From: an uncultured Planctomycetaceae bacterium
GTDB lineage: Bacteria > Planctomycetota > Planctomycetia > Pirellulales > Thermoguttaceae
Length of the DNA stretch: 5,111 bases
Assembly: GCA_947307005.1 (NCBI GenBank)
Contig: CAMZHY010000299.1
Location: 1 to 5,111, forward strand
Direction of reading: 5' to 3'
The notes under the pieces were generated by a model. That model was not told the DNA's origin and did not search any database. It saw only the letters and a list, made by a program, of their open reading frames with translations. The first letter of the stretch is position 1. Each line of letters starts with the position of its first letter. Below are positions 1 to 5,111 of the stretch, piece after piece. The translations under genes were made by a program, and so were the position numbers.

Positions 1-996
1 GCCGACGTTCTTGTTCGTCCACGCCTTCGTTCCCGTAACTCGATACGACAAACTATATCGCGACGCGTTCGGAATAGCGTCCCATGCGACGGTAACCGAC
101 GTCTTCGACTTGCCCGCGACGGAAAGAACCGGAGTCGGGAGCGGTTCAGGTCCGTCTGGATTCGTCTTCACGCTGAGAATCGCCGAGTAGACGCTCTTAT
201 AGTTCACTTCGTCCCCGACCGCCTTGAGACGGAAATCATACTGCGTGTCCGAATCGAGTCCGTCGATCGTATAGCTCGTAACCGTCCCGACGTTCTTATT
301 CGTCCACGCCGACGTCCCCGTAAGCCTGTAGGAAAGGCTATATCGAGAGGCGTTGGGGACGGCGTCCCACGCAACGGTAATCGACGCCGAAGTCTTGTCC
401 GCGATGGAGAGAACCGGCTTATCGAGCGTAATCGGACCGGCGGGTAGCGTCGCGACGGTAATCGACGCGTAATCGGAGGTCGAGTAGTCGAAACTGTCGC
501 CGATCGATTTGACGCGAATCTCGTAAGGGGTTTCCCCTTCGAGTCCGGTAATCGCATAGCTGGTATTCGTTCCGGCATTGTAGTCCTTCGACCAATCGGT
601 CGCGCTCGCAAGCTTGTAGGAGACGTAATATCGAGCGGCGCCCGGAACGGCGTCCCACGAGACGGTAATCGCCGTCGGCGCGGCGTCGGCGGAAACGACG
701 GGGGCGTCGAGCTTTCTGCGCGGCGCGACGCTTTGCGCCTTCGTATAGGCGGAGTCGGTGAAAACGACGCCGTCGCCGAGCGCTTGAACCTTCCAGTAGT
801 AGTTCGCGGCGGAGTCGAGTCCGGAGAGTTTGTACGAAGTCTTCGTCGCCTTAAGCGTGACGTAAGAGTTCGCGGAATCCGCCTTATTTCGCCATGCGAT
901 CTTATACCCGGTCGCGTTCGGCACGGCGTCCCACGCGATCGTAACCGTCGTTTCCGTCTTCGCCGCGACGCGCGGGTTGATCGGAGCCGCGAGCGG
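1..996 (-). repeat. FN3 array: domains 2, 3, 4 and a cut fifth (residues 1245-1576)
   Basis: Four units follow helix module 2: about 1245-1336, 1339-1428, 1433-1522 and 1527-1576, the last cut by the window edge after about half a domain. Each carries a T-x-T/S-V-x-W-D-A-x-P strand (AWDAVPNA, SWDAVPGA, AWDAVPNA, AWDAIPNA) and, where complete, a GL(D/E)-x4-Y-x-x-x-V/L tyrosine-corner strand followed by GD. Unit starts share a (L)D-x-P-V or P-x-P-V-L-S entry. Units 4 and 5 are nearly the same protein sequence over their first halves. The array may continue beyond the window. Confidence 0.85.
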
Positions 997-3900
997 TCCG
1001 TCCGTTTGATATTCGTAAGCCCCAAGGTCGACCAATCCTGCGGCGATACGCGTTTTTCCTGCAAGATCGACGCTTGTCGACACGTATTCGTTGTTCCCCT
1101 TGCCGATCGCCTGCGAACCTTCCGCGAGCGTATAGACCCCCAACTCCGCGCTCGTAAAGAGCGGCTGCGAAGCGTCATAGGTTAGGTTGTTCGCGCCGGT
1201 CGTCCAGTCTGAATAGCTCGAGAGGGTATTGTACGCGTTTACGGTCGCGTTGGAGTTGACGATGAAACCGAAGTCGGTTCCCGAATATGAAGAGTTGTTC
1301 CCAGCGATGATCGTATTATATGCGTTGAAGACGGGCGCCGTTCCCATAAATGCGACGCCGCCGCCCCAATTCCTCGCCGTATTATCGGTAACAGTGCAGT
1401 TATTGAGAGTTACGCCTCCATAAAGAATCAAACCGCCGCCATAATAGGCGATGTTTCTGGCGACGAGACTGTCTGTTGCTGTGAGGAAGCCGCTTTCTCC
1501 GACGTAAATACCTGAGTTATCGTTGCCGGTTATAACGCAATTTGTCAGCGAGGCTTCTCCCGTTGAAACTAAAACGCCGTTGCCGGCGTTGTTGGTTACG
1601 GCGCAATTCGCTAGCGAGACTTTGCCTATAACGACATGAACGCCGCTGCTGTTGTTTTCGGTTATGTTGCAATTTGTCAGCGAAACTTCGCTATTGGTTT
1701 CGACGTAAACGCCGCAAGTTTCGTTGTCGGTCATGTTGCAACGCGTCAGCAAGACTTCGCTGCTATCGGCGCAGATAACGCCGCTTTTCGTGCTGTTGTT
1801 GTTAAACACGCAATCGGTAAACGAGGACGGAAGACTGTTCTGGAGGTAAACGGCGCTTGTACCATAGTTGCCTTTGAAAGTCGAGCCTGAGAAAGTCGAC
1901 GACTTCGCCGTTAGCTTCGCGCCTGAATTAACGGTGATCGCGCCGCCGCTCCAAGAACCGCCCGAGTTGTTGTTGGCGAAAACACAATTCTCAACGGTAA
2001 GGTCGCCGTCGTTCACGATTGCGCCGCTGGAGTTGCACCCTCCCGACCAACCGTCGACGAACTTGAGACCTTTAAGAACGGTCGAACAACCGGCGTAGTT
2101 CTGCATTATTCTCCTCGAATTTCCGCCGCTGATAGTTATGCCTGGAGTATTCGACGCAACGTCATAAAGACTTGACGCGTCGATCGTTACCGATTTATCC
2201 ACTGTTAACTGCCAATCCACGGAAATCGTTTTTCCTTTGAGCGAATCGGCGAACGTGATCGTATCGCCAGAATTGGCGTCGGCGAGCGCCTCGTGCAGCG
2301 TGACGACGCCGTCGTTGGCGTCGGTAACGTCGTCTGCGGACGTCACAACAATAACGGTGGGAATGTAAACGACCGTTTCCGATGAATAATAGCTCGTTTT
2401 CCAAGCGCCGCCGTCGCCGAGCGCAGCGACTTTAACGCTGTACGACTCGCCCTTCGTCAGACCTGCAAGAGAGTAGCTGGTTATATTCGAGGCGACGTCA
2501 ACCGTCGCGTACGAAGCGCCTGACTTTCTGTACGCAATGCGGTATCCGTTCGCGCCTTGAACCGCGTTCCAAGAGACGTCAATCGAGCCGTTCGACTCCG
2601 CGCAAACGACGTCGCCGGGCGTCGATAAGGTCTCCGGATCGGAAGCGAACTGATATTCATAGGCTCCGAGGTCGACTTTTTCTCCGGAGATTCGTTCGTT
2701 TCCGGCAAGATCGACGGACGTCGTCGCGTAAAGATCGTCTCCTTTATTGATTGCCTGAGAACTGCTTGCGAGCGTATAATTTCCCGACGTTGCGTTTGTA
2801 AAGAGCGGTTTGGACGCGTCGTAGGTTAAGTTGTCCGCGCCGTTTGTCCAGTTTGAGAAACTCGACAGCGTATTGTACGCGTTTGCAACGGCGCTGTCGT
2901 TATACAGGTAGACGTCGGCGCCGGAATTAGTGGAAGAGTTTCCGCAGACGATGGAGTTGTACGCGTTGGTTGTAACGTATGAACCGACGCAGATTCCGCC
3001 GCCGCGATATGCGGTATTGTTCGTTACGGTGCAGTTGACAAGCGTCGCGCCCCCCGAATAGTACGCGTTTGATAAGGCGTATATGGCGCCTCCATAGTAT
3101 CTAGCGGAATTGTTCGCGACGAGGCAGTTGGTCAGCGTTGTTTCGCCATGGGCGGAATAGAACGCGCCGCCGCTATTTGCGGAATTGTCACGGATGACGC
3201 AACTATCGAGCGATAACGTTGAGCCGGAATTGTAAATTGCGGCGCCGTAACCATCTATAAAGCCGTTAGCGAACGTTATTCCCTTGATTTCAACGTCGTT
3301 GACCCAATCAAGCCTCAGAATCCTCGTCGCTCCTTCTCCGCTGATCGTCAGCCCCGGCGCGGCGGTCGTCGTATCCCGCAGACTGGACGCGTCGATCGTA
3401 ATCGATTTATCGATCGTAAGTTCGCCGCGTTCGGAATCGAGTTTAATCGTTTTTCCTTGGAGCGAATCGGCGAAGGTAATCGTGTCGCCGGGGTGCGCGT
3501 AGACGAGCGCTTCGCGGAGCGAAATCTTTCCGTCGAGAACGTCGTAGACGTCGTCCGTCGTCGTGACGACCGTCGAGATCGGTTCGACGTCGAGGACGGA
3601 CGCGTATTTCTCGGGGCGTTGTTTAAGGGTCTGAAATCCCGTGAGATAATAGCGGTCGTCGCCGGTTCTATTGTTGTAGTTGTTGAGAAGGTAGCCGCCG
3701 ACGTTTTCGCCGCTGGAAGAGGTTTGAAGATTGTCGCGCCATTCGAGTCCGACGTAGACGAGGATTCTCTCGTTGAGCTCGTCGTCGTTTTTACCGCTCT
3801 TTTCATCGTCGGAGTCGGTGATATAGAGTCCGGCGTAGTATCTTGGGTCGGTCGAAGCGTACGACGCGTTTACGGCGTAGCCCCAACAGGTAATCGCGTG

Positions 3901-4728
3901 TCCGTTTCCTTGCGAGTTGTAGATATCGACGGAAAGCCCGACGGCGTCGCCGCTTGTAAGACTTGCCGACAGACTCTGAAGGGAGTCGCTCTGCGAATAA
4001 ACGGAGACGTAATCGCGCGCCGATTCCCCGTACTGCCCCATAAGCTGCGAGTAGTAGCCTGCGGACGCGTAGGCGGACGTCGAGCCGCCGGAATAGGATT
4101 TGTCGGTCAGGAACCACGAAATTCCCGTTTGCGCGTTGCCGCCCGCGTCGGGCCATGCGTTCACGAAATACGAATCGAAGAACTCCTGTTCGTTTTGCGC
4201 GTTTGTCACGCTCGCCCAGCCGGTATGCCAGAGCATATTGCTCGCGGTCGCCGCCCAGCAGAGCTCGTTGTCGTTCGTATTGAAATCTGATTTGTCGGCG
4301 TCGTAGAAGGTCGACGGCTCGCCGGGACCCGAGACGCCTTCGGCGGGCGAGGGGACGGCGATATTCAACGACGACGGACCCGCGTCGGGCGTCGGCGGCG
4401 CGTCAACGGTTACGGTCTGGTCGAGCGCGGTCTCGGCGGCGCCTAGCGCGACTTCGGCAAGATCGACGACGTCGGCGTCGGACGTCGCGGCGTTCGCCTC
4501 GTAGGCGGCGCGGGCTTCGTCGACGGTGAAAGGTCCGCTAATGAAACCGCGAATATTCGCGTTATCCGCCGCGAGAAACTCGCTTCCGGGCGCGACGCTG
4601 AGCAGCTCGCGGGATTCAAGGCTCTCAAGACGCAGCGCGCGGGCGCGAACGTGTTCCGAACGGGCGTTTCGTTCGTTTCGAGACGTTGATTTTTTCGACA
4701 AAAGCGACGCCATGGATAGTTTTTTCAT
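1..4728 (-). CDS. Giant secreted multidomain protein: IdeS/Mac-like cysteine peptidase, two beta-helix modules, FN3 repeats (3' end outside window)
   Basis: One uninterrupted frame of 1576 codons runs from ATG at 4728 to the window edge at position 1, so the C-terminus is missing. The start is supported by AAGGA seven bases upstream; a second ATG (codon 6) has no comparable site. Domains in order: planctomycete-type export motif LESLESRELLS (34-44); low-complexity linker; papain-fold peptidase resembling IdeS/Mac (136-374); LREA-opened, Pmp-like parallel beta-helix ending in VDLGAYEYQ (385-693); FN3 (700-787); a second beta-helix module (792-1241); FN3 domains 2-5 (1245-1576, the last cut). 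Family knowledge says such proteins are exported and surface or matrix associated; proteolysis of an external protein substrate is inferred from the conserved triad. No hydrophobic signal peptide or membrane helix is visible. Codon use is uniform throughout and there is no frameshift. No operon partner is visible. Possible C-terminal anchors (dockerin, autotransporter-like, PEP-CTERM) cannot be seen. The reading frame is near certain, the domain calls good, the function uncertain. Confidence 0.95.
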   Translation of the reverse strand, partial: MKKLSMASLLSKKSTSRNERNARSEHVRARALRLESLESRELLSVAPGSEFLAADNANIRGFISGPFTVDEARAAYEANAATSDADVVDLAEVALGAAETALDQTVTVDAPPTPDAGPSSLNIAVPSPAEGVSGPGEPSTFYDADKSDFNTNDNELCWAATASNMLWHTGWASVTNAQNEQEFFDSYFVNAWPDAGGNAQTGISWFLTDKSYSGGSTSAYASAGYYSQLMGQYGESARDYVSVYSQSDSLQSLSASLTSGDAVGLSVDIYNSQGNGHAITCWGYAVNASYASTDPRYYAGLYITDSDDEKSGKNDDELNERILVYVGLEWRDNLQTSSSGENVGGYLLNNYNNRTGDDRYYLTGFQTLKQRPEKYASVLDVEPISTVVTTTDDVYDVLDGKISLREALVYAHPGDTITFADSLQGKTIKLDSERGELTIDKSITIDASSLRDTTTAAPGLTISGEGATRILRLDWVNDVEIKGITFANGFIDGYGAAIYNSGSTLSLDSCVIRDNSANSGGAFYSAHGETTLTNCLVANNSARYYGGAIYALSNAYYSGGATLVNCTVTNNTAYRGGGICVGSYVTTNAYNSIVCGNSSTNSGADVYLYNDSAVANAYNTLSSFSNWTNGADNLTYDASKPLFTNATSGNYTLASSSQAINKGDDLYATTSVDLAGNERISGEKVDLGAYEYQFASDPETLSTPGDVVCAESNGSIDVSWNAVQGANGYRIAYRKSGASYATVDVASNITSYSLAGLTKGESYSVKVAALGDGGAWKTSYYSSETVVYIPTVIVVTSADDVTDANDGVVTLHEALADANSGDTITFADSLKGKTISVDWQLTVDKSVTIDASSLYDVASNTPGITISGGNSRRIMQNYAGCSTVLKGLKFVDGWSGGCNSSGAIVNDGDLTVENCVFANNNSGGSWSGGAITVNSGAKLTAKSSTFSGSTFKGNYGTSAVYLQNSLPSSFTDCVFNNNSTKSGVICADSSEVLLTRCNMTDNETCGVYVETNSEVSLTNCNITENNSSGVHVVIGKVSLANCAVTNNAGNGVLVSTGEASLTNCVITGNDNSGIYVGESGFLTATDSLVARNIAYYGGGLILYGGVTLNNCTVTDNTARNWGGGVAFMGTAPVFNAYNTIIAGNNSSYSGTDFGFIVNSNATVNAYNTLSSYSDWTTGANNLTYDASQPLFTSAELGVYTLAEGSQAIGKGNNEYVSTSVDLAGKTRIAAGLVDLGAYEYQTDGPLAAPINPRVAAKTETTVTIAWDAVPNATGYKIAWRNKADSANSYVTLKATKTSYKLSGLDSAANYYWKVQALGDGVVFTDSAYTKAQSVAPRRKLDAPVVSADAAPTAITVSWDAVPGAARYYVSYKLASATDWSKDYNAGTNTSYAITGLEGETPYEIRVKSIGDSFDYSTSDYASITVATLPAGPITLDKPVLSIADKTSASITVAWDAVPNASRYSLSYRLTGTSAWTNKNVGTVTSYTIDGLDSDTQYDFRLKAVGDEVNYKSVYSAILSVKTNPDGPEPLPTPVLSVAGKSKTSVTVAWDAIPNASRYSLSYRVTGTKAWTNKNVG
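1006..2355 (-). repeat. Beta-helix module 2 (residues 792-1241): enlarged second copy
   Basis: This is a homologous copy of module 1. It opens VIVVTSADD, VTLHEA (809-814; His replaces Arg of the LREA motif) and GDTITFADSL, and continues with DKSVTIDASSL as in module 1 (DKSITIDASSL). The closing part repeats NAYNTLSS, NLTYDAS, PLFT, TSVDLAG and VDLGAYEYQ (1233-1241). It is about 450 residues against 309 in module 1. The extra length includes a run of regular 22-23-residue rungs at residues 988-1077 and a Ser/Gly/Asn-rich region before them. An internal duplication with later growth of the helix is inferred. Confidence 0.8.
1498..1767 (-). repeat. Four tandem 22-23-residue beta-helix rungs (residues 988-1077)
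   Basis: Four consecutive units align by eye: SEVLLTRCNMTDN..GVYV, SEVSLTNCNITEN..GVHV, GKVSLANCAVTNN..GVLV and GEASLTNCVITGN..GIYV. Each has a strand-turn pattern with an inward Cys after LT/LA and an Asn before the Gly turn, which fits one beta-solenoid coil per unit (66-69 bases). The repeat is also visible in the DNA as recurring elements such as caatttgtcagcga at 1539-1552 and 1670-1683 on the plus strand. Regular units of this kind can expand or contract by recombination. Confidence 0.8.
2368..2631 (-). repeat. FN3 domain 1 (residues about 700-787), between the two beta-helices
   Basis: The segment has the FN3 pattern: a Pro-rich entry (STPGDVV), strand motif IDVSWNAVQGANGYRIAY with the core Trp and Tyr, then YSLAGLTKGESYSVKVAALGDG with the conserved Leu and the 'tyrosine corner'. 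It joins the two beta-helix modules, so the unit [LREA / beta-helix / DLGAYEYQ / FN3] occurs twice in a row. FN3 domains in bacterial exported proteins usually act as spacers or binding modules. Confidence 0.8.
2650..3576 (-). repeat. Beta-helix module 1 (residues 385-693): LREA motif, Pmp-like rungs, DLGAYEYQ closure
   Basis: The module opens with STVVTTTDD, then ISLREA (402-407) and GDTITFADSL, a pattern like the CSLREA domain that precedes beta-helices in many secreted proteins, here with Ile in place of Cys. The strand repeats that follow show chlamydial Pmp-like features: GGAIY and GGAFY, LTNC, NNSA and NNTA. It closes with DLAGNERI and VDLGAYEYQ (685-693), the signature of the 'choice-of-anchor Q' region, which often sits before C-terminal anchors but here is internal. 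The fold expected is a right-handed parallel beta-solenoid, used as an adhesive or polysaccharide-binding scaffold. No pectate-lyase active site is recognisable. Confidence 0.8.
3607..4323 (-). other. IdeS/Mac-like cysteine peptidase domain (peptidase family C66-like), residues 136-374
   Basis: The active-site block reads NELCWAATASNMLWH with Cys157, closely resembling the LLCGAATAGNMLHWW block around Cys94 of streptococcal IdeS (recalled, not aligned by software). The catalytic His is in GHAITCWGY (His277), matching NHVINLWGA of IdeS. The Asp pair is in YITDSDD (Asp305 and Asp307), matching YVTDSDS. Upstream, YDADK places Lys146 eleven residues before Cys157, next to the IdeS pattern YDITK with its oxyanion-hole lysine ten residues before the cysteine. 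The Cys-His spacing is 120 residues versus about 168 in IdeS, so the domain looks like a compact relative. IdeS cleaves IgG, but nothing here shows that specificity; many environmental and gut bacteria carry relatives with unknown substrates. A broader papain-fold/C39-like peptidase is the alternative name. Confidence 0.78.
4585..4728 (-). other. N-terminal export motif of planctomycete extracellular type (residues 1-48)
   Basis: The first 33 residues are rich in Lys, Arg, Ser and Asn and lack a classical hydrophobic core. They are followed by LRLESLESRELLSVAPG (residues 32-48). The LE-x-LE-x-R-x-LLS pattern corresponds to the short 'Planctomycete extracellular' N-terminal family first described for Rhodopirellula baltica proteins. 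It is taken to mark large exported proteins, though the export route is not well established. The motif is the strongest clue to the host phylum. After it comes an acidic, alanine-rich linker to about residue 135, with no domain that I recognise. Confidence 0.8.
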
Positions 4729-4740
4729 AACGTTGTCCTT
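4729..4740 (-). promoter_or_regulatory. Ribosome binding site deciding the start at 4728
   Basis: On the minus strand the bases read AAGGAC AACGTT and then ATG. AAGGA (4740-4736) lies seven bases before the start codon, a standard Shine-Dalgarno position. The in-frame ATG at codon 6 (4713) lacks such a site, so 4728 is preferred. Confidence 0.75.
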
Positions 4741-4781
4741 AAATATTGTCGTCGAGTCAATCTGCGGAGTCAAAGACTGGT

Positions 4782-4810
4782 TTTATAGTCGCGCCTTAGT
4801 TCGCGGTAAA
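4782..4810 (-). promoter_or_regulatory. Candidate sigma70-type promoter P1 for the large gene
   Basis: The minus strand shows TTTACC (4810-4805) and TATAAA (4787-4782), separated by exactly 17 bases. They match the -35 consensus at four and the -10 consensus at five of six positions. The start of transcription would fall near 4775, giving a leader of roughly 45-50 bases that includes the Shine-Dalgarno. It is a pattern match only; planctomycete promoters are not well characterised. Confidence 0.45.
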
Positions 4811-4875
4811 GAATCCGTTCTTTTATAGAGCGTACGCCGCCCCGTCGTCGCGTTCCCAAAGACTCGTATCCATTT

Positions 4876-4904
4876 ATTCTATCAAAAGAAAGAAGCTTCG
4901 ACAA
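4876..4904 (-). promoter_or_regulatory. Candidate sigma70-type promoter P2, further upstream
   Basis: The minus strand shows TTGTCG (4904-4899), a 17-base T-rich spacer and TAGAAT (4881-4876). Matches to consensus are four of six and five of six. A transcript would start near 4869 and have a leader of about 140 bases before the large gene. It could act with P1 as a tandem promoter or be fortuitous in an AT-richer patch (4861-4925). Confidence 0.4.
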
Positions 4905-5036
4905 GATACTGAAGCCCTGTTAATTTGTCGGCGCGCCTGCGCGATTTGATTGAGTAAAGTCAAACCGCTAAACGAGGCGGCGCGCATGGCGCCGATGACG
5001 CGGGTGGAGAAACGCCGTCCCAAGGCGCGGATATCG

Positions 5037-5058
5037 TCGGTCGCGACGTCGCGACCGA
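5037..5058. other. Perfect 22-base palindrome
   Basis: The half-site TCGGTCGCGAC (5037-5047) is followed directly by its exact reverse complement (5048-5058), with no loop. Symmetry breaks at the next base pair on each side. No T-run follows on either strand, so it is not an intrinsic terminator. A binding site for a dimeric regulator is possible; chance in CG-rich DNA full of CGACG words is the main alternative. Confidence 0.6.
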
Positions 5059-5111
5059 AAACTATAGGTTGGCGCTCAAATTTACGCCTCGCCTCCCGTC
5101 GGGTTGCTTAT

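Larger units (their letters stand above)
4741..5111. other. Upstream region without a convincing gene
   Basis: Beyond the ribosome binding site, this stretch holds the two promoter candidates, two copies of CTATAAAA on the minus strand 40 bases apart (4788-4781 and 4828-4821), and the palindrome. A small inverted repeat CGGCGC/GCGCCG with a five-base loop lies at 4978-4994. The far right end cannot be resolved. A minus-strand frame ends at a TAA at 5084-5082 and could be the last nine residues of an upstream gene. A plus-strand ATG at 4986 opens a 42-codon frame running off the edge. Neither has enough sequence to be called. Confidence 0.5.

Noticed and set aside
204..1178. Minus-strand open frame of 324 codons in another frame, opposite-phase to the FN3 array
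   Set aside because: The product is a low-complexity Arg/Ser/Thr/Pro sequence typical of a shifted reading of repeats, while the accepted frame gives clean FN3 domains over the same bases.
1498..1767. Short regular repeats considered as a CRISPR array
   Set aside because: The units are multiples of three, stay in the open frame and encode beta-helix rungs; there are no identical repeats with unrelated spacers.
3348..3806. Minus-strand 152-codon frame rich in Thr, Ser and Arg, and the overlapping 117-codon frame at 3803-4156
   Set aside because: Both are frame-shifted readings inside the peptidase and linker coding region, with biased composition and no ribosome site that stands out.
3457..4290. 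Plus-strand open frame of 277 codons opposite the peptidase and first helix
   Set aside because: It is antisense to a clearly recognisable peptidase and LREA region. The sense gene rarely uses the codons that would create stops on the other strand, so long antisense frames arise passively. The translation has no recognisable domain.
4745..4773. Third promoter-like pair, TTGACT and GACAAT with 17-base spacer
   Set aside because: The -35 match is good but transcription would start inside the Shine-Dalgarno, leaving no usable leader.
4526..4828. Plus-strand 100-codon frame across the start of the large gene
   Set aside because: It lies antisense to the export motif and the 5' leader; its translation shows no domain and its codon use changes where the sense gene ends.
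4823..4873. Minus-strand 16-residue frame that could be a leader peptide between P2 and P1
   Set aside because: No ribosome binding site, no regulatory codon run, and it begins only a few bases after the P2 -10 box.
4874..4987. Minus-strand frame of 37 residues from ATG 4987 to TAA at 4874 (stop-to-stop it extends back to 5107)
   Set aside because: Codon use is gene-like in its first part, but there is no Shine-Dalgarno before the ATG, and the tail runs through the P2 promoter candidate and ends in an AT-rich patch. Too weak to call.
5037..5058. Palindrome considered as an intrinsic terminator
   Set aside because: It has no loop sequence and no T-run follows it on either strand.

Overview
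The window is almost entirely one very large protein gene on the minus strand. It starts at position 4728 and is still open at position 1, giving 1576 in-frame codons with no stop; the 3' end lies outside the window. The N-terminus carries a basic stretch followed by LESLESRELLS (residues 34-44). This matches the 'Planctomycete extracellular' N-terminal motif (LE-x-LE-x-R-x-LLS) of large secreted Planctomycetota proteins. With the moderately GC-rich DNA, the codon use (frequent GTC, GAC, TCG, ACG, GCG) and the architecture, this suggests a planctomycete. A gut or rumen member related to Thermoguttaceae is possible but is only a guess.

Layout of the protein, N to C: export motif (about residues 1-48); an acidic, Ala-rich linker (about 49-135); a cysteine peptidase domain resembling IdeS/Mac of streptococci (about 136-374, Cys157, His277, Asp305/Asp307 and a candidate oxyanion Lys146); a first parallel beta-helix module opened by an LREA motif and closed by VDLGAYEYQ (385-693); a fibronectin type III (FN3) domain (700-787); a second, longer copy of the LREA/beta-helix/DLGAYEYQ module (792-1241) containing four 22-23-residue helix rungs; then FN3 domains 2, 3, 4 and the first half of a fifth (1245-1576). 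The most economical reading is an exported, surface or matrix-exposed, repeat-built adhesin-like protein carrying a protease head. Substrate and anchoring are unknown because the C-terminus is not in the window.

Positions 4729-5111 (383 bases) hold no convincing gene. They contain a clear Shine-Dalgarno for the large gene, two plausible sigma70-type promoters reading into it (both with 17-base spacers), a perfect 22-base palindrome at 5037-5058, and short open frames touching the right edge that cannot be judged here. No RNA gene, CRISPR array, insertion sequence or intrinsic terminator was seen.
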